The position numbers were made by a program, and so were the translations under genes. 64,000 bases of DNA from Impatiens glandulifera. Lineage: Eukaryota > Streptophyta > Magnoliopsida > Ericales > Balsaminaceae. The DNA lies in NCBI RefSeq assembly GCF_907164915.1, contig NC_061866.1, positions 43,092,320 through 43,156,319 of the forward strand. The letters are read 5' to 3'. Positions within the stretch are counted from its first letter, which is position 1, and every line of letters starts with the position of its first letter. The notes under the pieces were generated by a model. It was given only the letters and a program-made list of their open reading frames with translations, did not search any database and had not been told where the DNA came from. This document shows positions 1-13,825 of the stretch, piece by piece.

Positions 1-211
1 TCAATTTCATCTGAAAACGCTTTAAATTGAAATGGGATTCATGTCTATAAGGTGTTATGTTAGCTCTCCTTAATTAAAAAAAATATATTTAATTCGTTCT
101 CATTAATTAATTTTCTTAAGCTTTAAAGACTTTTAAAAGTAAAATATATATATATGTATATATAGATTTCCCTACACCTAAAAGAAAGACCACAAAAATT
201 ATTTTGTTTTA

Positions 212-2444
<2,233 letters not shown>

Positions 2445-3106
2445 ATGGCGGCAGCAAAGACAACATACCTTAACCACATATCAAGAGAATCATCGGATGT
2501 CAAACGTCTCGCCAATTTCTATCAAGAGGTATGTATGTATTTCAATTTTCTCCTTTTTTCTATCCATGCATATGATGAAATTTGAATCGGGTTTATATAG
2601 ATATTCGGGTTTGAAAGAATAGAGAATCCCAAGTTCGAATTCGAGGTTATATGGCTGAAATTGGGTGATACGATGCTTCATCTAATAGAAAGGGATCCAG
2701 TTACGAAGCTTCCAGAAGGACCATGGAGCTCCGAATCCAGTTCTGTTATCAAGGATCCAAAACATCTCCCTAGAGGACATCACCTCTGTTTCTCTGTACC
2801 AAATTTTGACTCTTTTGTTCAAACCCTTAAGGTTCCTTTCTTCTTGTTTTATGTTTTATCTGTAATATGGATTATATTTGAGAAGATGATTTGGGTTTTT
2901 TTATAACAGGAGAGGGGAATTGAAGTTAATCAAAGGAGTTTACCAGATGGGAGCATAAAGCAAGCTTTTTTCTTCGACCCAGATGGTATATATCTCAATA
3001 TCCCCAGATTTTGATCATTTGATTTGAGGTGTAATTTGTGGGTTATATATGATCAATTGAATTTGTAGGTAATGGGTTGGAGGCTGCTAGCATGGTACAG
3101 CAATAA
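2445..3106 (+). CDS. Glyoxalase I / VOC-superfamily small protein
   Basis: Four exons (2445-2528, 2601-2831, 2910-2985, 3069-3106) join into a 142-aa protein with GT-AG introns and a consistent frame. It is a single vicinal-oxygen-chelate domain. Metal-ligand-like residues are His11 in LNHIS, His55 in MLHLIER, His88/89 in GHHLCF and Glu135 in GNGLE. The FDPDGNGLE signature near the C terminus is typical of the plant lactoylglutathione lyase/glyoxalase I-like family, and the overall shape resembles Arabidopsis At2g32090. True glyoxalase I isomerises the hemithioacetal of methylglyoxal and glutathione, but many small one-domain members lack proven activity, so the substrate is open. No transit peptide is obvious, which suggests a cytosolic protein. 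The start codon follows a CT-rich leader. Confidence 0.88.
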
Positions 3107-3682
3107 ATAAACAGGATTTATATATGTATACAAATCTTGTAATCTAGTATGTCTCTGCTCGAATCTGTTGTTTTTCATTGGATTAAGGCAATAAGTTTCA
3201 GGTTATAGAGAGGGTCAAGACTCAAGATCTTGAAATGAATGTGTTACGACTTGTTTCGTAAGGTGTGTTTTCGGGTGTCGATAAAGGTTGCTGGAATTTA
3301 TTTTAGGACCGAGGCCCTTGATGCGTAGGCCTAACAGAATGTTATTTTGATTGATAACTTATAAGTTCACTCAATCTATTTGCTCTAACATAACCTAAAT
3401 TGTTAGTAGTTTGGGGGTTCTAATCAATTAAGTTAAACTTAACTCATTTAGACTCAAAACAACTTAAATGATTTGAATCAAGTTTTGAATTTTAAAATGT
3501 AAGATTTTAGTTTATTTTTTAATTTGTGAAGCTATCAGTTTCTTATAATCAATCAACCGCAAGTCGGGCTCATTTTGAAGTAAGTTGTTGAGGGTTTTGC
3601 AGTGGCAACAAAGTGCCTTCTGAGGCTTCTATTGGGCTTGTGTTAAGGCCTCTATCGGGTATATGTTACGGGCTGCCCCTGA

Positions 3683-3750
3683 ATCCACCGAGCCCTTAGG
3701 AACGTGCTGTGTTTGTATCCACCGAGCCCTTAGGAACGTGCTGTGTTTGT
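3683..3750. repeat. Exact 34-bp tandem duplication
   Basis: Two identical 34-bp units (3683-3716 and 3717-3750) lie side by side in non-coding DNA downstream of the glyoxalase-like gene. Each contains the core CCGAGCCCTTAGGAACGTGC. Perfect identity suggests a recent slippage event. Confidence 0.95.
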
Positions 3751-4434
3751 CGTTAGTTTTTGCTTGGGGAAGGACAGAATGCTAAGAACTGCTCGAACAT
3801 AAACATACGCCTTTTTTTGTTTTGCCATACTATAATTGGCGTAGACCTCGTTATGGGCTTGTCTCATATGAGTTATTTGGGATTTTACTCCTAAATCAAA
3901 TCATTCTATTTATTAAACAAAATATTAAATTATTTATTATTTAAATATTTTATTATTTATTAAATATAAAAATATTTAAATAATATACATAAAAAAAATT
4001 CGGAATCATATCAAACTGACTTTTTTTTAACTCAGTTTTTATCTCCAAATAATTAAGATCAAACGAGCTATATGGGTAAGTTTTGTATTGACAATGCTTT
4101 ATATTTGAATTATTTTGTCTTAATTTATTTTAACTCACTAGTGATAATCTGGTTCAATTCTCACTAATTTTTTTTTTATTTTTTTTTTCTTACCTTAAAC
4201 AAATTAATAATTGAATTATATCTTAAAAATACTATTTTTTTTAATTATTTAAAGTTGTGGCTTGATATATATATTTATATATATATAGGGACTCTTCTAG
4301 CTTTCTTAAAAATAATAATCTTTTGTCTATCAAAATATAGTAGAAAATAAAAGGTTATAATAAGATTATAATCTTGCATTAGGACAGGTGTCATACGCCG
4401 CTAATGACATGGCTGTGAAATCCCTATCTTTTCA
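3751..4434. other. Intergenic AT-rich DNA upstream of the LEA gene
   Basis: No coding potential is visible. The stretch is AT-rich with poly(T) and poly(A) runs and grades into the LEA promoter. Confidence 0.6.
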
Positions 4435-4498
4435 CCACGTGTCAACTTAATGCATTTAAGATCACAACACGTTTCATATTTGTTATCCACGTGTCAAC
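4435..4498 (+). promoter_or_regulatory. Paired ABRE/G-box elements of the LEA promoter
   Basis: The 12-mer CCACGTGTCAAC occurs exactly twice (4435-4446 and 4487-4498), 52 bp apart, or about five helical turns. Another ACGT core (ACACGTTTC) lies between them. CACGTGTC is the classic abscisic-acid-responsive element bound by ABI5/ABF bZIP factors, and paired copies are typical of ABA-induced seed genes. The elements lie about 115-180 bp upstream of the ATG of a seed-maturation LEA gene, which fits. Confidence 0.8.
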
Positions 4499-4520
4499 AA
4501 TTTTGCCCCTTCACCTAAAA

Positions 4521-4529
4521 TATAAACTA
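4521..4529 (+). promoter_or_regulatory. TATA box of the LEA gene
   Basis: TATAAACTA lies 92 bp upstream of the start codon and about 25 bp downstream of the second ABRE. Both spacings suit a plant core promoter. Confidence 0.6.
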
Positions 4530-4612
4530 TGCTTTTTTCATTTCAATAATTTCATCCTTGTTTCTTCCAAATTACTACATAAAAAAAATAAAAACTACGT
4601 CATCTAACAAAC

Positions 4613-5468
4613 ATGAGTCAAGAACAACCACACCGGCCAGACGAGAAGGAGGAGGCCGTCAAATACGATCTATCCGATGAGCTTATCAAACCGCAAGATG
4701 CAGCTATGATGCAGGCAGCTGAGACGTGCGTCTTTAGCCGGAATCAGAAAGGCTTTCCGGCCTCCGCCATGCAGGCCGCTGCTACAACCAATGAAAGAAT
4801 CGGTGTCGAAGATGTTACCGATTCTCTTGAGGCCGAAGGAGTCACCGTCACATCTCGTGTCATAACTCAATCAGTTGCCGGAGAGGTATATTTTCTAAAC
4901 ATTCTCGGGTGTTAGGCTAGTTCTTCACAAAGATATATTTAATTTTGAATATAGGTTGTGGGACAATACTATCAATCAACCTCCTCACAAGAAGAGGTGG
5001 CCGGGCCGATTACTATAGGAGAGGCACTGGAGTTGACTACGCAGATTGCCGGAAACAAGCCGGTGGAAAAGAGCGACGCAGCTGCAATCCATGAGGCGGA
5101 GGCGAGGGCCACCGGTAGAAACATCATGAAGCCTGGCGGAGTTTCAGCCACGGCTCAATCGGCTGCAGCTTATAATGCGGGGGTGACTTGTGAAGATGAT
5201 AAGATAAAACTTAGTGCTGTACTAAGGGTAAACATCAATTGAATTACAATTATTTGGGTTTTAAAGTATAACTATAACTATTGATATTTTGATGGAGGCG
5301 GTGACGAGGAGACTGTCGGTTGACAAGGCGGCGACGAGGGAGGACGCGGAGGAAGTGGTGATGGCGGAGTTGAAGAACAACCCGAACTCGACAACTCATC
5401 CAGGCGGGGTGGGGTCATCCTTGGCGGCAGCGGCGAGAATGAACGAGGGGAAGATGGATAACCCATAA
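4613..5468 (+). CDS. Seed maturation protein (SMP-type LEA protein)
   Basis: Three exons (4613-4885, 4955-5227, 5298-5468) join in phase 0 into a 238-aa hydrophilic Ala/Glu/Thr-rich protein. It contains three SMP modules (the PF04927 family): roughly residues 20-85 (QDAAMMQAAETCVF...), 105-170 (ITIGEALELT...SDAAAIHEAEARATG) and 182-235 (ATREDAEEVVMAELKNNPN...THPGG). SMP-type LEA proteins accumulate in late embryogenesis and are linked to desiccation tolerance. At 238 aa it is close to Arabidopsis members such as At3g22490/At3g22500. The third exon is assigned after the AG at 5296-5297, the only nearby acceptor that keeps the SMP frame. The two exact ABREs upstream suggest ABA and seed control. 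Confidence 0.9.
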
Positions 5469-6283
5469 ACATAGGGATATGATAATCGGGTTTGGTTTAG
5501 TGTGTTTTGAATTTTGGCATGGTCTAGTCAACTGTTTTCATGTCTACTTACAATGGAACAGTTGGCGGGTTATATGTATATTTAACTGACATGGAAATAT
5601 ATAACGGCTATTAATTAATTTCCTTTCTAAAGTTGGAAACAAATAAACAATCAAATATTTGTAATAGTTTTGATGAGAATTAACATTTACATGAGATGAG
5701 GTTTGACTATGGTTTTAACTTCCCTAAACCTAATTTTGATCAACTATATCCTTAGATATGATTAAAAGTGAAACCCTAATTTCATTTTGAAGATACTAAT
5801 TCATGGTAGAGAAGAAAAACATTGGATACCTAAAGGGGCAGAATCAGACAAAGATAAGACATAAGTAAGAACAGGGCAGAGCATAGTACACACCATTAAA
5901 GAGTTTCTCTTCCTTGGATGCCAAACCCTGTCACCCATCATCTTTCCTCAAAGTAAAAAATAAAGCTTCAATTCTCAAAAACAGCTTTCTTTTTTACCAG
6001 ACCCAAAAGGAATAACTAACAGTGACAACAAAACTATGCCCATCATCATCAATTCATCATCATAGTTTCTCATTCATTCCATTGTTAAAAGTGAGATACT
6101 ACAACTGATCATACTACTAATCACCTTTGTTCTTCTTCTACTTAGTCTATAACCAACATTAGCAGAGAAAAACACAAGATTTTAAGTTCCCCATTAAAAA
6201 CAAAACTACAGCAGCTACCATTAATAATAGAGATTATTTCTTAAGGAAGTTACCTTTTATATTATCATCAGTAGTCATCATGT
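5469..6283. other. Intergenic region between convergent LEA and FRL4 genes
   Basis: The two genes converge, so this 0.8 kb should hold both 3' UTRs. I see no further ORF, repeat or RNA gene. Confidence 0.6.
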
Positions 6284-7944
6284 CTATCGATAGTAAGCCT
6301 GTTGGTAGATAGCTGCCATATACCCACCACCACCGTATGGGGAATAGTTCAATGGAGGAGGAGGAGGTGGAGCAAATTGGTATGATTCCGGCGAGTAACA
6401 ACCATAACCAGTCACAGGCAGAGCCCCAGGAGGGCTGCTTCTACTTCCATACATCAAGGGAGAAACTGGGTAATGGATAGGAGATGGAGATTTGATGAAA
6501 GCTGGGGCAACAGGGAAAGACGAGACATATGCATTTGTAGACCGGCCAGCCTTAGCCGGCGGCATAGGACCTCCACTGCTTGCTCTTGTTCTCTTATTAG
6601 CAGGGACAGTGGCCGGCCTCTTTCTCTCACTCTTCACTGTCTTCTCCAGCTGGTCAATGCGTTTCTTCAGATTCTCTGGTGGGAATTCATCTTCTAGCTT
6701 GTATTCCTCAATGCACTTTACAACAGCCCTAAGCGCTGACTGCTCCTTCTTGGCCACAGCAGCTCGGCTGCCGGAGTTGTTGTTATGATCTTCCAAGATT
6801 GAATTTGCAGATTTCTTTGAATCTTTGAGAAATGCTTTAAGAAGAGGGACTGGTGGGTACTTGTCTATAAGACCAACTTCATATGTGAAATGAACTGCAT
6901 CAACTTGCTGTCCTTTACCGATCAGTTCTTCAATCATCTCTGTCCAAACCATTACAAACATAAAGATTAAAAGAAAGACTTGAAAACAGTTAAAACAAGA
7001 AGTGAGTGAAGATTACCCGGCATTTGATCAGTCAATCCAAGTGAAACAGCAAGCTTAGGCATTTGCTTCCTCCAAGCAGAACCCATAACAAGTTTCCTAT
7101 ACAAATCAAAATCTTCCTTCTTAACAATACCAAAAGTCACCAAATGCTGCAGAAACGTGTGTACGTCAGGAGTTTTAACGTTTTCAATCCCTCCACGTTC
7201 ATCCAAGCTTAACTTCCATGTCTCAGCTATATCTTTAGCTCTTTCCTTCATCATAGGAGTCACCAACATCCGTAAATTTCCAATAAACGGATCAACCATT
7301 ACTGGAATCAATGATTCCAGTATCAAAACACACGCCCAACCTAAATCATTCCATCTATCATTCTTCTCCGTTCTCTTATCCACTGGAAAAACCTTAGAAA
7401 TCGCCTCCAATACAAACCTAGCCGGATCAACACATAAAGACAAAGCCGACGGCATTTGAGCCCTCATTAACTCTAATTCTTTCTTCCTCACGATCACAAA
7501 CCCCCAAAAACCATTTGAATCCATTCTAGTACAGAAACAACGTAATTTCAAAAGCAAACCTTCTCCATTATCAACCTCTCCTCCAATAACAATACAATCA
7601 TCATCTTCTTCGAGTGTTGTACTATTCAGAGATGTAACTGCAGCTTTCATTTTCTCAAACGCAATTGATAATGAACCGTCGATAGTAGTTTCTCGTTTCT
7701 CGAGGAAATCGAGTGATTCCTTCGTCTGATTATCTAGGTTAGTGATCTTTCGCTTGATCGCGTCGGATTTTCTCTGAAGGTCTTGCTCGAGAGAGGAGAA
7801 ATGATCGGAGAGTTCTTTCCATAACAGAGTGCAACTCGTCATGAGAGACGCTTGTCGTTGAAAGTCGTCAAAACTGGTCATCGGAGAAGATGAAATCGGC
7901 GGCTTGTCGTCAAATACGCCGCCGGGATCTGGAATGGAGCTCAT
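6284..7944 (-). CDS. FRL4: FRIGIDA-like protein (FRL4 type)
   Basis: Two exons (7944-7017 and 6939-6284) separated by a 77-bp intron encode 527 aa. The junction codon G|AG gives the conserved MPEMIEELIGKGQQVDAV block, which confirms the splice. The N terminus (SSIPDPG) is followed by a predicted coiled coil at about residues 45-110, then the Frigida domain at about 120-400. The C-terminal ~130 residues are disordered and basic, then Pro/Tyr-rich (PPPPPPLNYSPYGGGGY), ending YYR. Length and ends match Arabidopsis FRL4a/FRL4b (about 530 aa). FRIGIDA-family proteins act as nuclear scaffolds; FRIGIDA itself promotes FLC transcription, while the role of FRL4 proteins in flowering is less clear. An ACACGTGT palindrome lies about 105 bp upstream of the ATG. 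Confidence 0.93.
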
Positions 7945-8149
7945 CGGAGAAGATGAAGTTTTAGAGAGAGAAAGTGGTTGAGAAGAGAGAGAGAATCGAT
8001 AAAGCAGAGTTTGCCGGGAGAAGGTGACGTATACGTATATGTATCATAACACGTGTAAGAGAGACCCCATGTGATAACGTGCGCTGCGTTACAGTGGAAA
8101 CCAGCACACAGCATTTGAATTTTTTTTTTTTTTACTCCGAATATTAAAA

Positions 8150-11100
8150 AAAACAAAATAAGTTTGAATTATATATTGTTATGACTTGTGAAAATATTTG
8201 GATTTATAATGTTAAGACAATATTTGGATTTTTGTTATTTGAATAATTTTATTTTTTTTAGGTTTTTAAAATATGAATTATTTTTGGATAAAAAAAATAT
8301 TTTAATATTTTGATTAAGTAATTAAATATAAAAAATATTTAATTTTAAAATAATTTCAAAGAGTTAAAACTTATCATAATTATGTTAAGCCATTTGACTC
8401 TTCTTATTCCAATTTACATCAATTTATTATGTTTTTCACAAACAAAAACTTATTAAAAAAATAAATACAATCCAACCTTTTATCTGGGGTTTAATTTTCG
8501 TAGTAACAGTTAAACTTGGTTTGATCAAGATTTGAACTCTCAATCAAAAATAATTTTATGTTAATCATTTAACACTAAGCTAGAAATTTTTTTATTAAAA
8601 AATATCAAAATATGTATATAATTAGTTCGGTCAGTTTTTATCGACTCGGTTCAATTTTTTTGATTTTGTTTGCAAACTTTAATAGCCATCAAAAAGAACA
8701 TTTGAATGTGACAATTTTTTTTTTTTATTGAAAATCCTCATGGAAGTTTTAACTATTCCCCATAGCTATAGATATGCAAATAAGATTACATTTTGAAATA
8801 AGATATAAAAGTAAACATGGAATAAATTGAATGTAATTAAGAGATTCATAATAGAGAATGAACTAGGGTATTTGGGTGGGTAGAAAGTTGTGGTTGCTTT
8901 AGTTGGAGATCAAAGATGAGTAATTAGGGTTGGTGGAGTATGAGGATTAATTGCCCCCACAGCCATTTCCTCTTCACATGATTTTTTCTGACATCTCTTC
9001 CTCCCCTTACTCTAAATTATGAAAAAATGTATATCATTCTCTAAATAGCTTCTAAAACATTAATTATAACCTAAAAGGGTATGGTTTTTTGCATTACTAT
9101 TTGTTGTCATGCAACAAATTATATATGTTATTAATTGAATATACTCTCACAATCTCATTTTCAGGTTGAAAAAAAATTATTAACAAATATATGTATAATA
9201 AGTTAGGTTTATAATATTATCTTATTTAAATCAATATTCGAATAAAAAAGTTATATTTTTTAAATTATCGAACATTTATTAATTCAAATTTAACTTTTAA
9301 TTTCGAATTCAAATATGTCAAAATATATGATCACAAACATTTAAAAAGAAGTATTAAGGATAGCAATTAGTACACATTACTCATTTGTTAGTAATGGTAT
9401 CCAATTTTGTACCTGATTTTAATATCCAAAAAGTACCTCATATTCAATTATCATTCCCAATAACACGAGTATTATCACGTATACCCCAAATAACCGATAA
9501 TATGATATTTATCTCCTCAATTTTATCTTTGTCAACTTGAATTATAAGAACGAAAAATCATACAAAAGAAGGTTAAACGTACATATAAGAGATGCAGGAA
9601 AATATGAAAGTTATAAATATTCCTTAGGATAATTCTAATATATTTTGAGGCTGATTATCAACCACTTACATGTTCAAGAATCGGAACCAACATATATTTT
9701 CTGTTGTTTACTGTCTAACTCCAACCCCAGACTCGATTTGAAATTATTCATCCCCGGTCTCGTCCGAGAATACTTGCAGATATCATGTTTTTGGGTACCC
9801 ATTCTCATCAGCTGCTTCTTCTAACATGTTATGTACACAATTTTGTATATTTGAACAGATTCAAGAAATCAAGAATAAATTAATTACAATTAATTGATCA
9901 TTGATGATCATCAAGTAACATATATAATATAAAATATTATGTCTAATCTTACTCAAAACAGGGGAGGCGTGTCTTGACTCTTGATTATCTGCAATAATAT
10001 ATTCTAGTGTTAGTGACAAAATTATAAAGTTCAAAAAAAAAATTAAAAAATAGTATTAATGTATAATATAATGTTTTCATATATAAGGTAAGACTAATGT
10101 TGAAATATGTTTGTGCATACTGCATAGAATGAGCAAAAATATAGTGCATGCGCATGTGCAATTAATTGTGTGTATATGAAGTAAAACATCATGTAGCTGT
10201 TTGGGTGACATGATGAATTATTTGCAAACAATTAATATATTTTTTTCTTATTTTATAATAAGAAGTTGCTTTTAAATGTTACAAAATTACATTTAAATAA
10301 ATAGAAAGTGTTTAATATGTAATAGACTAATTAATAACATTTTTCTATTAAAAATGTGTTAACATGAAATGAGTTTTTTTTTTGTTAGGAAAGAATTAAT
10401 ATTTAAATAAAAAATAGGTATTTGAGTGGCATGGGCTATGGAATCTTTGCAATTGCATCACCATATGTGTCATGTGATGACAACTTTTATAAACTTATCC
10501 TCTCACTCTCAATAAAAAATCCTCTTGGTTCATGATTGTAGGCATAGTTAATGTCACTCAAGAACAATATTTTTCATAGAAAAAAAAGGAAAATATTTAT
10601 CTTTTAATGGATAAAATCAATTTTGTAAATGAGGGCATTAATTAATTAACAATTGTTTCTATTCTTCAATTATATTTCCAGCTAGTTAATTATTTATCTT
10701 GTTCCTAGTATTATTTGTTTTAAAATTGATGATGGTCTAGTTTATATGAGTGTAATAGATTTGGTTTAATCAGTTTTCATTGAAAATATCATTTTAATAA
10801 TAGTGGTCTGTTTTTCAAAATATCCAACCGTGAGTTGACAATTAAATGTTTATTTAGTTAGATCGGTCATAAGATCAAACTAAAATAAAATTTATTAAAT
10901 TAAATAAAGAATAACTATTTAATTTTTAAAAAATTATTAAAATATTAATTAAATCAAAATAAATTTAAGGAGAAATGAAACACAAAATATTAAATTTATT
11001 TGTCAAGATTTAAAACATTAATCACGCTCATTTAAAGCTCATTTAAACCGTATTAAAAAAAATTAAATTACGTGTATATATAAATATATATATATATATG

Positions 11101-11260
11101 ATTGGTTATTATTTTTTATTTTGGTTGAGAATTAGTTTTACTTCCCATAAATCTGAGACAAATCTAATCCAGCTTTAACTTTTTAATTTAAAACGATTTA
11201 AAACGTTTTCAGATAAAATCAAATTTAAGAATTTTTTAAAATTTTAATAAATTATTGGAA
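8150..11260. other. Gene-free AT-rich stretch left of the large MULE
   Basis: No exon-like coding stretch is visible on either strand. The DNA is AT-rich with poly(T) and poly(A) runs. Before the MULE inserted, its rightmost part would have adjoined the Psb27-H2 gene, so it may contain that gene's displaced promoter. Confidence 0.55.
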
Positions 11261-11269
11261 CTTAAATTA
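11261..11269. repeat. Left 9-bp target-site duplication of the MULE
   Basis: CTTAAATTA directly precedes the first base of the left TIR and is repeated exactly after the right TIR at 20067-20075. A 9-bp duplication is the hallmark of Mutator transposition. Confidence 0.95.
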
Positions 11270-11663
11270 GGGAAATTTGATGAAATGGCCCCCATAACAG
11301 GGGAAATTCCAAAAAGGGCCCACGCCTACTAATGTTGGCAAAAAGGGCCCTTTTGCCCTGCGAAATGTCAGAAATACCCCTTCGGCGCCATTTTTTACGC
11401 TCAAAGACGCGAATTACCAATCACGCGATTTAATCTAAATCGCGTGAGTTCATCACCACGATTTAGAAGAAACGCGTGATTGGTAATTCGCGTTTTTAAA
11501 TGTACGTGAATTACCAGCCACGCGTTTCATCTAAATCGCGGTGATGAACTCACGCGATTCAGATTAAATCGCGTGCATGGTAAATCGCGTCTTTAGTCGT
11601 ATATATAATTTTCCAGCCCTAATTTTAAACAAAACCTCCCCGATTCTCCCTCCCACTCCGACT
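11270..11663 (+). repeat. Left terminal inverted repeat with an array of CGCG palindromes
   Basis: About 394 bp matching the inverse of 19675-20066 with only a handful of differences by eye. The first ~130 bp are unique. The inner part consists of successive near-palindromes of 22-25 bp such as 11422-11446, of the type CACGCGATTTA...AAATCGCGTG. Past the TIR, similarity to the other end continues more weakly for roughly 100 bp. TATATATAA near 11601 may serve as a TATA box for the BRCT transcript. Confidence 0.95.
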
Positions 11664-11819
11664 GCGGCCGACTTTCCATTCCCACATCCATCAAGATCAT
11701 CGTTCATCAACATCAGCGTTCCTCAACATCATTGTTCCTCAACATCATCGTTCCTCAACATCATCGGGATCCTTCCAACATCATCGTTCTTCAACATCAT
11801 CAGGTCAGTTTAGGGCTTA

Positions 11820-12440
11820 AGGTTTAGACTTAGGTTTTGATGTATATTTACCGTTTATATTCATGTATATGGATGTATTTAGGGTTAAAGGTTTGTTTTT
11901 GATGTATATTATGTCGTTTCCTATGTATATCGAAGTTTTTGGGTTTATGGTTAGGTTTCGATGTATATTATACCGTTTATATTCATGGATATTGGTGTAT
12001 TTAGGGTTAAAGGTTTGTTTTTGATGTATATTATGTTGTTTCCTATGTATATCTAAGTATTTGGGTTTAGGGTTAGGTTTCGATGTATATTCTACCATTT
12101 ATATGGATGTATTTAGGTTTAGGGTTTGGTTTTGATGTATATTATGCCGTTTATAATGGATATTGATGTATTTAGGTTTAGGGTTAGGTTTCGATGTATA
12201 TTTTGCCTTTTATATTGATAGATATTATAGTATTTATGTTTAGGGTTAGGTTTCGATGTATATTCTGCCATTTATATTCATGGATATTGTTGTATTTAGG
12301 GTTAAAGGTTTGGTTTTGATGTATATTATGCCGTTTCATATATACTGATTGATTGTTGGTTTTCCTATATATACTGATTGATTGTTGATTTTCAATTACA
12401 TGAATATTGTATGGTTAGCTATTGATGTATATTCTGCTGT
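11820..12440 (+). repeat. ~60-bp minisatellite in the 5' leader of the BRCT gene
   Basis: The motif GATGTATATT recurs at 11839, 11901, 11960, 12023, 12082, 12134, 12193, 12255 and 12318, that is every 52-63 bp, with a tenth at 12424. Between copies lies GGGTTTAGGGTTAGGTTT-like sequence. The opposite arm near 19430-19510 carries about one copy in reverse, so the array expanded only on this side. Confidence 0.85.
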
Positions 12441-12510
12441 TTGTAATGATGGATATTGTAATATTTAGATCAGGAGCTGCCGTTGTGGTTTTCTCAGTTC
12501 GTTCAACAAA

Positions 12511-13500
12511 ATGGTATGTAATAAAATGGTTGTTAATAAAATGGTTTTCTTAGTTCGTTCAACTCCTTTTTTTTATAATATGCAGGCAACAAACACTGTT
12601 ATGACCTTATGTCCCAATCAATTATCACCTGAAAATAATGTATGTTCTATTCTCTCTACTATGTCCATATTAACTAGTTTTGTATGTAATAACCATTATA
12701 TTATTGTTTTACAGAGTTGTTGATAGTTGAATTTGCTCGCACTTTTGGTGCAAGGGTGTCTCCGAAGTGGAGAGAAGATGTAACCCATGTTATTGCTTAC
12801 ACTGATCCCAATGGTGCATGCGGCCGAACTCAAAAAGTATTGAAGGCAATTCTGAACGGGAAATGGGTCCTTACTATTGATTGTGAGTCTTTGTTAACAC
12901 GATTATTTTCATACATATGTCTGTTAAATTAGTTTAAAAATTGTTTTGTTTAGGGATAAAATCATCATTGAAAACCGAAAACTGTGTTGATGAGGAACCT
13001 TATGAGGTTAAACATGATAATCATGGAGCCCAAGGTGGTCCTAGAAAATGCAGACTTCTGTTGTTGAATAATGTGAGTTTGGTCTTATTCCTCCTATTTG
13101 TACTTTTTCTTATTTTGCATGATAACTGAAATTATCTTCTTTGTTGGTTTTTCAGCGTTCGAAACTGTTCGACGGTTACATTTTTATATTTGTAGGGAAT
13201 TTCAACACACTTTACAAACAGGATCTCATTGAGTTAATAGTTGCTGGAGGTGGTAGTATTAAAGAATCAGATAATCCAGATTATCCATTTGCTGAGCCAA
13301 GGGATGCGAAAACTATAATAGTATACTTCGAGATAGACAGCAGGTATCGATCAATTGAAAAGGATTTTGATGTTCTCCCCGACAATTGGCTTTTTGAGAC
13401 AGCGCCTGCTATGTCATGCATATTGGATGAACATGTTGTTCCTCATACAAAGTTGCTTCAATCTGTTGCTGCTTGTGATTTGCAGCATTTGCTTACTTAA
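12511..13500 (+). CDS. Double-BRCT protein inside the MULE (BARD1/BRCA1-like C terminus)
   Basis: Five coding exons (12511-12513, 12586-12639, 12717-12882, 12954-13072, 13156-13500) give an uninterrupted 228-aa protein. The first BRCT (about residues 5-85) has the THVIA block, the NGACGRTQKVLKAILNGKW block and the invariant Trp of the TIDW motif. A conserved linker follows (DEEPYEVK...HG). The second BRCT covers about 115-220. This arrangement matches the tandem BRCT C terminus of plant BARD1/BRCA1, which binds phosphopeptides in DNA repair, without the RING and other N-terminal parts. The single-codon first exon (ATG|GT) mirrors the MURA gene in the same element (ATG G|GT). The most likely origin is capture of the 3' exons of a host gene, with the open frame retained. 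Expression is unknown. Confidence 0.85.
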
Positions 13501-13698
13501 TTTGGAGTTGTTTAGACTTATTGTTCTTCTTCTATTTATGGGTTATTTATGATATTTATGGTTTATAACAATACTTAATTTGGATATTTATGATTTATGG
13601 TGGTTTATATTACTGAATATTCTTCTATTTATGGTTTATTACTTATGTTAACAATATCATAACTTATCCTCATAACTCACGCGTATTGTGTATAATCA

Positions 13699-13820
13699 AA
13701 CAACAAGGAACAAGGAACAATGTTGTTATTCGCCACATAACTCAAACAACAAGGAACAATGTTGTTATTCACGCATATTCGCCACATAACTCAAACAACA
13801 AGGAACAAGGAACAATGTTG
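13699..13820 (+). repeat. Short direct repeats (CAAACAACAAGGAACAA units)
   Basis: CAAACAACAAGGAACAA-type units followed by TGTTGTTATTC recur three times just before the internal TIR-like segment. No coding sense is visible. Confidence 0.7.
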
Positions 13821-13825
13821 CTATT

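Noticed and set aside
5278..5472. Pro/Ser-rich minus-strand frame
   Set aside because: Antisense of LEA exon 3.
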